Shown here piece by piece: positions 9,362 through 16,440 of a DNA stretch of 64,000 nucleotides. The DNA lies in assembly GCA_963811225.1 (NCBI GenBank), contig CAWEQO010000004.1:390231-454230 (forward strand), given 5' to 3'. The notes beneath the pieces were generated by a model. The model had not been told where the DNA came from and searched no databases. It saw only the letters and a program-made list of their open reading frames with translations. The translations under genes and the position numbers were made by a program. Source of the DNA: CAWEQO01 sp963811225. GTDB taxonomy: Bacteria > Chloroflexota > Anaerolineae > Anaerolineales > Anaerolineaceae. Each line of letters starts with the position of its first letter. Position 1 is the first letter of the stretch.

Positions 9362-9730
9362 CTAGCTTTCGATGGCGTACTCTTTCACAACCGCGCCATC
9401 TTCGACGTGTTCTTTCATGATCCGGCGGGCCATATCGGGTGTAACGCGCCCGTAAGTGACCATCGGCTGTTCGGCGATCGCCACCTGGATGATCGGTTCG
9501 TACGAGTCCATGCCGATGTTGCCGGTCTGGCGCACGACGATGTCGCTCAGGTTGTTCTCTTCGATGTAATCGAGGATGGCTTTCAGGGTCTCACGCGCGC
9601 CCGCGGCGATCCCGACCGTGCCCATACCAACGATGACCTGTTTCTCTCCGCTGGTGGTCTTGGCCTGGCGTTTTTGCAGGGCCTCTTCGCGGATTTTCTT
9701 CAAATCTTCTAGCGATTTCACTTTGCTCAT
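9362..9730 (-). CDS. HndB-like thioredoxin-fold protein lacking all cluster cysteines
   Basis: This 122-residue protein sits where HndB, a thioredoxin-like [2Fe-2S] ferredoxin, sits in NADP-reducing hydrogenase operons. The fold motif is clear (VGMGTVGIAAGARETLKA and QTGNIGMDSYEP), but the positions normally held by cluster cysteines are Val, Asn and Asp, and from its start the protein has no cysteine at all. It therefore cannot hold an iron-sulfur cluster and may be a structural or regulatory subunit. The start at 9730 has GGAG eight bases upstream; an upstream in-frame ATG at 9781 has no such site. It lies between the HATPase protein and the long NuoF-like subunit. Confidence 0.85.
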   Translation of the reverse strand: MSKVKSLEDLKKIREEALQKRQAKTTSGEKQVIVGMGTVGIAAGARETLKAILDYIEENNLSDIVVRQTGNIGMDSYEPIIQVAIAEQPMVTYGRVTPDMARRIMKEHVEDGAVVKEYAIES

Positions 9731-9777
9731 GTCAGTCTCTCCAATTGAGATAGGTTGTTGATCGTGTAGACAAACTT

Positions 9778-10341
9778 TCAAGATGAATAAGCGCTTGTCG
9801 CTTCTCGGACGTCGGCGATACCCTCTGCGATCATTTCCCGGACGAATTTCAGCACGTCCGGTTCGGTCAGGGACACGCCGTCTAGAACGGCCTTCACTTC
9901 GGCATCGTCGAAGCGGAACAGGTGGTCATCCACCTTGTAAATGAACACAAAATGCTGCTCGGGGTGACCAATTTCCAGCGTCAGCAGCGTGCCGGCCAGG
10001 TTTCCCAGGGGCATGCGATCGATGTGGCTGCGTTGGAAATCGACGCTGATGAGGGTGCCCTTGCCCGGCTGCGACCGGATCTCCAGCCCGCCGCAGCAGG
10101 CTTCCGCCGCGGCTTTCAACAGCGGGATGCCCAGGCCGACTTTGCGGGTCGTGCGGCTGGTGACGAAGGGGTCCACCACTCTGGCGACCATCTCGGCATC
10201 CATCCCGCGACCATCATCCTCCACGCTCATCCGCAGGCGGTCATTCCGAAGGTCTTCTTCCACCCGGATGCAGATGTTTTTGGCTTCGGCAGAGGCGCTG
10301 TTTTCGGCGATGTCCAGCAGGTGCAGGGCAAGCTCTCTCAA
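9778..10341 (-). CDS. HATPase-domain protein (stand-alone anti-sigma/kinase-like ATPase)
   Basis: This 187-residue protein consists mainly of a GHKL ATPase domain: ENSASAEAKN (N box), EDDGRGMD (G1), and VGLGIPLLKAA (G2 region). There is no HisKA dimerisation or phospho-acceptor domain, so it is not a complete histidine kinase. Similar stand-alone HATPase genes accompany NuoE-type genes in hydrogenase operons of other anaerobes, where their role is unclear. Its ATG overlaps the stop of the NuoE gene (4 bases), showing tight translational coupling. It could phosphorylate or sequester a regulator, perhaps together with the CBS-HATPase protein at 12918-13910; that is inference. Confidence 0.85.
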   Translation of the reverse strand: MRELALHLLDIAENSASAEAKNICIRVEEDLRNDRLRMSVEDDGRGMDAEMVARVVDPFVTSRTTRKVGLGIPLLKAAAEACCGGLEIRSQPGKGTLISVDFQRSHIDRMPLGNLAGTLLTLEIGHPEQHFVFIYKVDDHLFRFDDAEVKAVLDGVSLTEPDVLKFVREMIAEGIADVREATSAYSS

Positions 10342-10865
10342 GCGTTCTTTTCTTTCTTTGGTTCCTGAATCGTGCGTACGATCTGCGGGAGCTTATTGGG
10401 CCGCACCCGACCATAGATCTGCTCGTCCACCACGATTACCGGGGCCTGACTGCATGCGCCCACGCAGCGGCACTGTTCCATGGTGATGTTGCCGTCCGGC
10501 GTGGTCTGGCCGAGGTCGATCCCCAGCAGCTGCTTCGCTTTTTCGATCAGCTGCGGCGCGCCGCCCACGTAACAGGCGGTGCCCATGCAGAACTTGACGG
10601 TGTGCCGCCCGCGCGGGCTGGTGGTGAAGAAGGAATAAAAGGAGACAACGCCGTGGACCGTGCTGGCAGGGGTGGCGAGGTTAAGCGCGACATATTCCTG
10701 CATGGCGGCAGAGATGAAACCGATCTGGCTTTGCAGTTCGTTCAGGATCACCATTAATCCGCCCGGCTTTTCTTTGTTCTCTTCCAGGATTCGATCGATG
10801 ATCTTCTTGTGTTCAGGATCTGCAATCGGATCGTTTGCGGGAACCTTATCGAGAGTTTTCAGCAT
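10338..10865 (-). CDS. NuoE/HndA-like [2Fe-2S] subunit (first gene of the hydrogenase operon)
   Basis: This 175-residue NuoE-family protein has its [2Fe-2S] ligands in FCMGTACYVGG and QCRCVGACS. The N-terminal helical region GGLMVILNELQSQIGFIS is typical for the family. It is the first gene of the minus-strand hydrogenase operon and probably partners the long NuoF-like subunit, as HndA does with HndC. It overlaps the following HATPase gene by four bases. A candidate promoter lies about 70-100 bases upstream and a palindromic TGTGA-N6-TCACG site lies further upstream. Length is normal. Confidence 0.92.
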   Translation of the reverse strand: MLKTLDKVPANDPIADPEHKKIIDRILEENKEKPGGLMVILNELQSQIGFISAAMQEYVALNLATPASTVHGVVSFYSFFTTSPRGRHTVKFCMGTACYVGGAPQLIEKAKQLLGIDLGQTTPDGNITMEQCRCVGACSQAPVIVVDEQIYGRVRPNKLPQIVRTIQEPKKEKNA

Positions 10866-10934
10866 TTCAAAGCTCCAAAAGATGGATGTAAATGATAGAT
10901 AATCGCGGATTACCCGCGGGATTAACCATTTTTG

Positions 10935-10964
10935 AGTTTACCCGGCATAGGGGATTGCGGTCAA
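10935..10964 (-). promoter_or_regulatory. Candidate promoter of the hydrogenase operon
   Basis: On the minus strand TTGACC (-35, plus-strand bases 10959-10964) and TAAACT (-10, 10935-10940) are spaced 18 bases apart. The same -10 and spacing occur in the better candidate upstream of the ABC-F gene. It lies about 70 bases from the first start codon. Confidence 0.4.
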
Positions 10965-11002
10965 TTATCAAATGTCACTATATTAACTGCGGGTTGTCAA
11001 TA

Positions 11003-11020
11003 TTGTGAATTTTATCACGA
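11003..11020. promoter_or_regulatory. Candidate CRP/FNR- or Rex-like operator
   Basis: The palindrome TTGTGA-N6-TCACGA lies in the divergent gap between the hydrogenase operon and the hydrolase gene. TGTGA-N6-TCAC(A/G) is the classical CRP-family half-site arrangement, and TTGTGA also resembles Rex sites. It sits about 40 bases upstream of the proposed -35 box, a usual activator position. An oxygen- or NADH-responsive regulator would make sense for a hydrogenase. Confidence 0.45.
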
Positions 11021-11123
11021 TTGTCCGAATTGAAAAAGGGCTTTATGTCCATTTTAAGTCCCCAAACCCCTTCCAATTCGTTTACAATACAATCAGGTGG
11101 AAAAACATAATCTGGAGATGCAA

Positions 11124-11774
11124 ATGAGCGAACAGCAGAAAAACCATTATCTCGCAGTCCCTGACTCAAACACAGGACCTGGTGTTCTCGTCCTGCATGC
11201 CTGGTGGGGTCTGAATGATTTCACCCGCGCATTCTGCGATCGACTGGCAGGAGAGGGCTTCGTCGCCTATGCCCCAGACCTGTATCACGGTCAAACGGCC
11301 CAGACGGTCGAACAGGCCGAGCAGCTGGCATCGAACCTCGACCAGAAGCGGGCCGCAGGCGATGTCCTGGCGGCGCTGGATGCTCTGCATGGTCTCGATG
11401 AGATGAGTGGGAAAGACCTGGGCTTGATCGGCTTTTCAATGGGCGCTTTTTGGGCCCTCTGGCTGGCGCAGAAGCGACCAGAAGTCATCCGGGCAGTGAC
11501 TCTCTTTTACGGCACGCGCCCTGGCGATTATTCCGGCTCCAAGGCAGACTATCTCGGCCACTTTGCTGAAAACGATCCCTTTGAACCGAAATCCGAGGTG
11601 GAAAACCTGGAAAAGAACCTGCGAGACGCAAATTGCGATACGGAGTTTCGCATCTACGAAGGCGTTGGGCACTGGTTCTTCGAGGAAGACCGTCAGGAAG
11701 CCTTCAACGCCCCGGCAGCCCGGCAAGCCTGGCAGCGCACCATCACTTTTCTGCACGAACGACTGGAAGGATAA
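11124..11774 (+). CDS. Dienelactone hydrolase family protein (alpha/beta hydrolase)
   Basis: This 216-residue cytoplasmic alpha/beta hydrolase begins at ATG 11124, because GGAG lies six bases upstream; an upstream in-frame ATG (11097) lacks a site. LVLHAWWGL is the oxyanion region. The nucleophile elbow is GFSMGA with Ser in place of the Cys of classical dienelactone hydrolase, followed by Asp in AENDPF and His in GVGHWFFEE, giving a complete triad. Substrate is unknown. It is transcribed divergently from the hydrogenase operon and converges on the PHP gene, so it is a single-gene unit; a TACAAT -10 element is visible at about 11086-11091. Confidence 0.88.
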   Translation: MSEQQKNHYLAVPDSNTGPGVLVLHAWWGLNDFTRAFCDRLAGEGFVAYAPDLYHGQTAQTVEQAEQLASNLDQKRAAGDVLAALDALHGLDEMSGKDLGLIGFSMGAFWALWLAQKRPEVIRAVTLFYGTRPGDYSGSKADYLGHFAENDPFEPKSEVENLEKNLRDANCDTEFRIYEGVGHWFFEEDRQEAFNAPAARQAWQRTITFLHERLEG

Positions 11775-11788
11775 AAGTTTTCGCTTAC

Positions 11789-12535
11789 CTACGGCGTTTC
11801 CAAAACCTCCAGCAACCTGCCCCGTTCGCCCCTGATTGCCAACCGTATCTCTGCGATGGTTGGCTCCTCGATCATAAGCAGGTTTGCTCCCAGGAAATCA
11901 TCCAGGGAATGCACGTCCCCATTTTGAATCAGCGGATAGCCCTGCAGCTGCGGGAACTTCTTGACCGCCTCGCCCACCTTCAAGTGCCGTGAAATCTCTA
12001 GCACCTCCAGCGGCAAGTCGGGCGGCACCAGTCCCAGGTTGGCGATCAGCCCAAACCCCTGGCGGTTGACGTGCGCCGGGACGAACAGACCGCCGATTTC
12101 GGTCACCCAGGCGAAGGCCTCATCGAAGCTCACGTCCACCGAGTTGATCAGCAGCCGCTCTTCCCGCCGGATGAAGTCCCCGGTCTCATCCACCACGAAC
12201 TGCTCGCCGAAGAAATCGGCGTTGTTGTGCACCTTGGGCAAGCGCCGGTCGACGCGCTCCTGCAAAGCATATGCCTGTTCGAGTGTGTCGAACAGGCATA
12301 CGACGTGCACTTCCTCTTTCGTTTGCAGTTCCATCCCCGGCAGCACATGCAGCGGGGCGCCTTGGGCGGCCTTCTGCACGGCCACAATGTTGGCGGTTTG
12401 GTTGTGATCGGTGATGGCAATCAGGTTGATGTGGTGATCCAGCGCCTCGCGCACGATCAGGGGTGGGATCATTTCCACCTGCGCGCACGGCGACAGGACG
12501 GTATGGACGTGCAGGTCGGCTCGATAGGGTTCCAA
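11789..12535 (-). CDS. PHP-domain metal-dependent phosphoesterase-like protein
   Basis: This 248-residue protein has a PHP domain. Metal-binding residues are visible as ADLHVHTVLSPC (His9 and His11), AITDHNQ, PGMELQT, FVPAHVNR and NGDVH, so it should bind two or three metal ions and hydrolyse a phosphoester. The substrate cannot be told; nucleoside and histidinol phosphates are typical for the family. It is the last of four minus-strand genes (DRTGG, CBS-HATPase, DRTGG, PHP) with short gaps. This set is known to me as an accessory group near hydrogenase clusters of anaerobes, where it may act in redox signalling. It converges on the hydrolase gene with only 14 bases between stops. Confidence 0.87.
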   Translation of the reverse strand: MEPYRADLHVHTVLSPCAQVEMIPPLIVREALDHHINLIAITDHNQTANIVAVQKAAQGAPLHVLPGMELQTKEEVHVVCLFDTLEQAYALQERVDRRLPKVHNNADFFGEQFVVDETGDFIRREERLLINSVDVSFDEAFAWVTEIGGLFVPAHVNRQGFGLIANLGLVPPDLPLEVLEISRHLKVGEAVKKFPQLQGYPLIQNGDVHSLDDFLGANLLMIEEPTIAEIRLAIRGERGRLLEVLETP

Positions 12536-12562
12536 AATTTCTCTCTTAACGGATTCGCCTGC

Positions 12563-12907
12563 TCAGGCGCCCCGCATCCCCATCTCCCACAGCTTGCCCA
12601 CCAAAGCAAAGGATTTCTCGCTTGACGACAGCAGCGTGACCCCTTCATCGTTGGCTTTTTGGATCGTAGCCGCATCCGGCATGGCGCCCTCGGTGATGAT
12701 CACGGCGCTCAAATCCAGCAAAGCCGCCACGGCCACGATGTTGCTGTGCGCCTGCAGAGTAACCCAGATTCCATGGTTGCCTGCCCCGGCCATCACACAG
12801 CTCAACAGGTCGGAGACGTAACCGCTCTTGGGCTGAACGCTCGCAAAATCCTTCGGCTCGGTCAGAACGGTCAGGTTTAACGATTGGATAATTTTCTCCA
12901 GATTCAT
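12563..12907 (-). CDS. DRTGG-domain protein
   Basis: This 114-residue protein matches the DRTGG domain found in phosphotransacetylase-associated and CBS-linked regulatory proteins. Visible family features are SDLLSCVMAGAGNHGIWVT in the first half and the AVIITEGAMPDAATIQKA segment, followed by an LLSSSEKSFAL strand-helix. It is cytoplasmic with no membrane segment. Function is not established; the domain is thought to bind ligands. It lies 10 bases after the CBS-HATPase gene and 27 bases before the PHP gene, so all are cotranscribed. A related copy opens the operon at 13985-14362. Confidence 0.8.
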   Translation of the reverse strand: MNLEKIIQSLNLTVLTEPKDFASVQPKSGYVSDLLSCVMAGAGNHGIWVTLQAHSNIVAVAALLDLSAVIITEGAMPDAATIQKANDEGVTLLSSSEKSFALVGKLWEMGMRGA

Positions 12908-12917
12908 TCACAGCCTC

Positions 12918-13910
12918 CTAAGCAGCGGGTTTGGCTTCGCTGAAGCTCTCTTCCTTTTGCAGGAAGATCTTCATGCGCAGGCGCGTGCCTTTGCCAAACT
13001 CAGATTCCAATACCATATTGTCGACGCAGCGGGCGATGTTGACCAGCCCCATCCCGGCGCCAAAGCCCAACTCGCGGATCTCTTCCGTGGCAGTTGAGTA
13101 ACCCGGTTTCATCGCCAGCTCCACATCCTCGATCCCTGGGCCGTCATCGTACGCTTCGATCGAAATTTTGTGCGGCTCGATCTCCACCCGCATCACCCCA
13201 CCATTGTCGGTGTGGATGATCAGGTTCATCTCAGCCTCATAGATGGCAATACCGCAGCGCCGGGCGATCTGGGGGGTTGCGCCCAGCCGCAGCAGGGCCC
13301 GCTTGATGTTGCTGGAAGCCGAGCCACCGTCCGTGAAGTCACCCTGCCGGATGTTGTAGCGCAGGATCAGGCTGGTGCGGTCCGATTCGATGTCCTCAAA
13401 CAAGTGGCTGGCCCGGTAGATGCGCACCTCTTCTTCCTGGTAGTCGCGCTGCAGCGCACGCAGAAGGCCACGGGTAATGTCACCTTTGGTCAGAATGCCC
13501 GCCAGCTTATTTTCTTCATTTAATACCGGCAAGCGCCCCACTTGCGAGTTGACGAAGACCTTCAGCGCCTCGATGACCGGATCGGTAGTGTTGACCGTCA
13601 GTGGACTCTTCGTCATGTAATTGCAGACCTTCGAGTTCAGGTCCGATTGTGTCAGGCAGCGGATGATGTCTTCCATGCTGACGATGCCCGCCAAACTGCC
13701 CTGGTCATCCAGCACGGGCGCCCCGGAGATGCGATACTGCCGGAACATTTCGACGGCATCGCTCATCGGTAAATCGCAGGTCAGTGTTTTCGCCGTGGGC
13801 GTCATCACCTCATTGATTTTCAGCTCGTAGGCCAACTCTTCGGCTCGGGTGATATTCTCGGCCACCTGGTCGTTGATAATCAGCCCTTTTTTCGGATTTT
13901 GCTGCACCAT
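12918..13910 (-). CDS. CBS-domain pair fused to HATPase (anti-sigma-like regulator)
   Basis: This 330-residue protein has two CBS domains (about residues 30-150), which usually bind adenine nucleotides, followed by a linker and an RsbW/SpoIIAB-like HATPase domain (about 190-315) with EAEMNLIIHTDN (N box), YDDGPGIEDV (G1) and FGAGMGLVNIARC (G2). The combination suggests an energy- or redox-sensing serine kinase or anti-sigma-type switch. An upstream TTG at 13922 is in frame, but GGAG six bases before ATG 13910 makes MVQQNPKKG the better start. No partner sigma factor or antagonist is encoded nearby. A stem-loop precedes it at 13927-13974. Confidence 0.87.
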   Translation of the reverse strand: MVQQNPKKGLIINDQVAENITRAEELAYELKINEVMTPTAKTLTCDLPMSDAVEMFRQYRISGAPVLDDQGSLAGIVSMEDIIRCLTQSDLNSKVCNYMTKSPLTVNTTDPVIEALKVFVNSQVGRLPVLNEENKLAGILTKGDITRGLLRALQRDYQEEEVRIYRASHLFEDIESDRTSLILRYNIRQGDFTDGGSASSNIKRALLRLGATPQIARRCGIAIYEAEMNLIIHTDNGGVMRVEIEPHKISIEAYDDGPGIEDVELAMKPGYSTATEEIRELGFGAGMGLVNIARCVDNMVLESEFGKGTRLRMKIFLQKEESFSEAKPAA

Positions 13911-13926
13911 AAATGGCTCCAACTAT

Positions 13927-13974
13927 GGTTACATAGAACGTGGAGGATCATCATCCCCCACATTCTATGTAACC
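13927..13974. other. Intercistronic hairpin upstream of the CBS-HATPase gene
   Basis: Arms 13927-13943 and 13958-13974 match at 16 of 17 positions with a 14-base loop. It lies between two minus-strand genes that otherwise look like an operon, and no T-run follows. It may partly uncouple the first DRTGG gene from the rest. Confidence 0.6.
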
Positions 13975-13984
13975 GCACGAATCG

Positions 13985-14362
13985 TTATTCCAATTCCGAA
14001 GGTCCGTCGGTGACGGAGTTCTCCAGGCTGGGCAGCCCGGCCCGATAAAGCCGCCCACACAACTCGAACATTCCATACGGCGATGAGATCAGTGGAATAC
14101 GTTCCTGGTTTGCCAGGTCGATGGTCTCTTTCGGCGGGCTCTTTCCACGCACAAGGATGATCGCTGCGACGTCGGCCATCTGCGAGGTGCGTACCACTTG
14201 CGGATTGCACAACCCGGTTAGCAGCACGGCGTCCGGCTGGATGTAGGCCAGCACGTCGCTCATCAGGTCTGCTCCACAGCCGCCCTTGATCTCTCGTTGC
14301 AGGTCAGCCGTTTCACTCAGCAGCTGCCCGTTGATAATTTGGATAAGTTCCTCAACGATCAT
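13985..14362 (-). CDS. DRTGG-like ligand-binding domain protein
   Basis: This roughly 125-residue protein is related to the DRTGG protein at 12563-12907: GGCGADLMSDVLAYIQPDAV replaces the first-half segment, and AAIILVRGKSPPKETIDLA and ISSPYGMFELCGRLYRAGL match the second half. The start is taken at ATG 14362 (MIVEELIQIINGQLL); the 20 upstream in-frame codons have no ribosome site and look like non-coding sequence. It is probably the first gene of the four-gene regulatory operon. It contains two cysteines (GGCG, LCN) that could allow redox sensing, which is speculation. Confidence 0.78.
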   Translation of the reverse strand: MIVEELIQIINGQLLSETADLQREIKGGCGADLMSDVLAYIQPDAVLLTGLCNPQVVRTSQMADVAAIILVRGKSPPKETIDLANQERIPLISSPYGMFELCGRLYRAGLPSLENSVTDGPSELE

Positions 14363-14449
14363 AGTCTGACTCTTTCGATTAAAAAATGAAGGCGTAACTG
14401 GTACTTCATCATTGTACCCCAATCAAATGATTTTAACTGCGTGAAACGA

Positions 14450-14499
14450 GCCGTAGAGCGAGCGATTGTGACAAATGGCGCAATCGATTGCTCTACGGC
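14450..14499. repeat. Inverted repeat in the divergent gap before hisS
   Basis: Arms 14450-14468 and 14481-14499 match at 17 of 19 positions around a 12-base loop. It lies between divergent genes, so it is not a simple terminator of either. Confidence 0.6.
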
Positions 14500-14550
14500 C
14501 CAGTTGTCGCTGGATTATGCTACAATTTGACCATCTTAAAGCGGGTCCGA

Positions 14551-14590
14551 GAAATCGGAGTGGGGCGTTAAAGCGCTTCACTCCGATTTC
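14551..14590 (+). promoter_or_regulatory. Stem-loop in the hisS 5' leader
   Basis: A perfect 12-bp stem (14551-14562 with 14579-14590) sits 27 bases before the hisS ATG, and flanking ggtc/gacc (14544-14547 with 14594-14597) extends it. TACAAT at 14521-14526 could be the -10 box. There is no T-box consensus loop or T-run, so the mechanism, if any, is unclear. Confidence 0.5.
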
Positions 14591-14617
14591 CCCGACCGTT
14601 TCACTCAGGGAATTGCG

Positions 14618-15892
14618 ATGAAGTCAACCATTCAAAGTGTCAAAGGAATGCGGGATCAATATCCCGAGAATCTGGCGGTCCGCAGCTGGCTGTACCAGGC
14701 CATTCGCGAAGTGTCCGAGTTGTACGGTTATGAGGAGTGGGAAGGGCCTTACGTCGAACGCATCGACCTGTACGCGGCCAAGTCGGGCGAGGAGCTGGTT
14801 AAAGAGCAGGCTTTCGTGTTCGAAGACCGCGGCGGAGACTTGATAACCCTGCGCCCCGAGCTGACGCCGACCCTGGCGCGTATGGTCGCAGAGCGCCAGC
14901 GCCAGCTTGTCTATCCCCTGCGCTGGTGGCAGTTCGGTCCCTTCTGGCGCTACGAGCGCCCGCAGCGCGGCCGCACGCGCGAGTTCTTCCAATGGAACAT
15001 CGACCTGATCGGTGTCGACACGCCCGAGGCGGACGCCGAGCTGGTGGCGGTGGCGGCCAATTTCTTCAAGAAGGTCGGCCTGAAGCCCGAGCAGGTCCAG
15101 ATCCTGGTCAACAATCGCAAGCTCACCAGCCAGGAACTAAACCGCCTGGGCATCCCGCAAGACAAACGCATGGACGTGTTCCACTTGATCGACCGGCGCG
15201 ACAAGCTGAATTCGGCCGCCTGGGAGAACTACGGTCACGAGATCGGACTGTCGGACCAGCAGTTGGCCGACCTGAAAGAGATCCTCGACGACGCCAATCT
15301 GTGGAAGAAGCTGCCAGATTTCCAGCGCTTCTTCGCCGCCATCGATGCCATGGGCGTGCGTGAGTGGGTCCATTACGCTCCCAATGTCATCCGCGGCCTG
15401 GACTATTACACCGGCATGGTCTTCGAGGCCTATGATATCGAAGAGCATCGCGCTATCTTCGGCGGCGGTCACTATGGCAACCTGGTCTCCGACGTCGGCG
15501 GTGAGCCCATGCCGGGCGTCGGTTTTGCCATGGGTGACGTGATGATCTCGCTGGTGCTGGAGAAGTACGGCTTGATCCCAGAAGAGAGGGGCCTGGAGGA
15601 AACGGTGCTGGTGACCGTGTTCGACGAGTTGCTTCTGTTGAACAGCTGCGAGCTGGCCTCAGATCTGCGTGCCGCGGGTGTGAAAGCCATTTGCTACCCT
15701 GAAGCCGTCAAACTGCAAAAGCAGCTCAAGTTCGCCGACCGCAAGAAGATCCGCTTCGCCGTCATCGTCGGCCCGGATGAAGCCGCCGCCGGGCAGGTGA
15801 CTGTGAAAAACCTGGCCGGGCGCACCCAAGAAACCCTCGCTCGCAAGGAAGTTGGCAGGCGATTACGGCAGCTTCTGGACTTGCCGAAATAG
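14618..15892 (+). CDS. hisS: Histidine--tRNA ligase
   Basis: This 424-residue class II aminoacyl-tRNA synthetase charges tRNA-His in the cytoplasm. Motif 1 region lies at residues 5-45, motif 2 at about 106-131 (FGPFWRYERPQRGRTREFFQ), the HisA signature RGLDYYTGMVFEAY at about 253-266, and motif 3 around GFAMGDVMIS. A C-terminal anticodon-binding domain with VTVFDELLLL and FAVIVGPDEA follows. Length and order are normal. The ATG has a weak ribosome site (CAGGGAATTGCG). A tRNA-His gene follows 118 bases downstream, so enzyme and substrate may be coexpressed. Confidence 0.96.
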   Translation: MKSTIQSVKGMRDQYPENLAVRSWLYQAIREVSELYGYEEWEGPYVERIDLYAAKSGEELVKEQAFVFEDRGGDLITLRPELTPTLARMVAERQRQLVYPLRWWQFGPFWRYERPQRGRTREFFQWNIDLIGVDTPEADAELVAVAANFFKKVGLKPEQVQILVNNRKLTSQELNRLGIPQDKRMDVFHLIDRRDKLNSAAWENYGHEIGLSDQQLADLKEILDDANLWKKLPDFQRFFAAIDAMGVREWVHYAPNVIRGLDYYTGMVFEAYDIEEHRAIFGGGHYGNLVSDVGGEPMPGVGFAMGDVMISLVLEKYGLIPEERGLEETVLVTVFDELLLLNSCELASDLRAAGVKAICYPEAVKLQKQLKFADRKKIRFAVIVGPDEAAAGQVTVKNLAGRTQETLARKEVGRRLRQLLDLPK

Positions 15893-16010
15893 ATCATCCT
15901 CATTTGGCGGCGGCGTGTGCCGCAGGCAAGGGGCAGGGGTAGGTACAATATCTGCCCTCCATCAACTTCTTGCGAATTGACTCTCGCTGTGATAGAATTG
16001 GTGTGTTCGA

Positions 16011-16083
16011 GGTGGCTGTAGCTCAATGGCAGAGCATCGCACTGTGGATGCGAGGGTTGTGGGTTCGACCCCCATCAGCCACC
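16011..16083 (+). tRNA. tRNA-His (anticodon GTG)
   Basis: A full cloverleaf is visible: acceptor gtggctg (16012-16018) pairs with cagccac (16076-16082), the D arm is gctcaatggcagagc, the anticodon loop is ctGTGga, and the T arm is gtgggttcgaccccc-like. An extra encoded G at 16011 faces C at 16083, the G-1 identity element specific to tRNA-His. CCA is not encoded. It lies just downstream of hisS. Confidence 0.95.
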
Positions 16084-16099
16084 CTCTATTTTATTAATC

Positions 16100-16216
16100 G
16101 GGTTGTGGGTCCCCAGAAGGGGATTCTATTCGACCCCCATCAGCCACCCTCTATTTTTTTAATCGGGTTGTGGGTCCCCAGAAGGGGATTCTATTCGACC
16201 CCCATCAGCCACCCTC
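16100..16216 (+). repeat. Tandem copies of the tRNA-His 3' end with an internal insertion
   Basis: After the tRNA, two further copies of its T-arm/acceptor 3' segment follow at 16100-16164 and 16165-16216 (65-base period). Each has the same insertion, a ccccagaagggg mini-hairpin plus ttctat, between gttgtgggt and tcgacccccatcagcc. They cannot form a tRNA because the 5' half is missing. Confidence 0.85.
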
Positions 16217-16221
16217 AATCT

Positions 16222-16248
16222 GGGTCTCCGAGTAGGAGGCCCTTTTTT
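16222..16248 (+). terminator. Rho-independent terminator after tRNA-His
   Basis: An 8-bp stem (16222-16229 with 16235-16242, one G-U pair), 5-base loop, and TTTTTT at 16243-16248. Confidence 0.85.
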
Positions 16249-16322
16249 GTTAATGCAAACTTGTCGATTATTTCCCTTGTCGCCTTAAATTCGCCGGTTC
16301 TCATCATAATTTCATCAAATCA

Positions 16323-16353
16323 TTGACAATTTTAATCAACAATGCAATATAAT
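16323..16353 (+). promoter_or_regulatory. Promoter of the sugar ABC transporter operon
   Basis: Perfect TTGACA (16323-16328) and TATAAT (16348-16353) are separated by 19 bases, two more than ideal. They lie about 90 bases upstream of the substrate-binding protein gene, within an otherwise AT-rich stretch. Confidence 0.6.
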
Positions 16354-16440
16354 AGAAACAGTAGGGGGTGAGTCACCGGGCCGGATGATCTGGCCCTACA
16401 AATGACAATTACGCAATAACCGAATGGAGGAGTTTGTCGA

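Noticed and set aside
10978..11169. Minus-strand 63-codon frame in the hydrogenase control region
   Set aside because: It overlaps the hydrolase start and promoter region, lacks a ribosome site and has no recognisable composition.
14551..14617. T-box riboswitch upstream of hisS
   Set aside because: The leader is short and has a single hairpin; the conserved T-box bulge sequence and a terminator with T-run are not seen.
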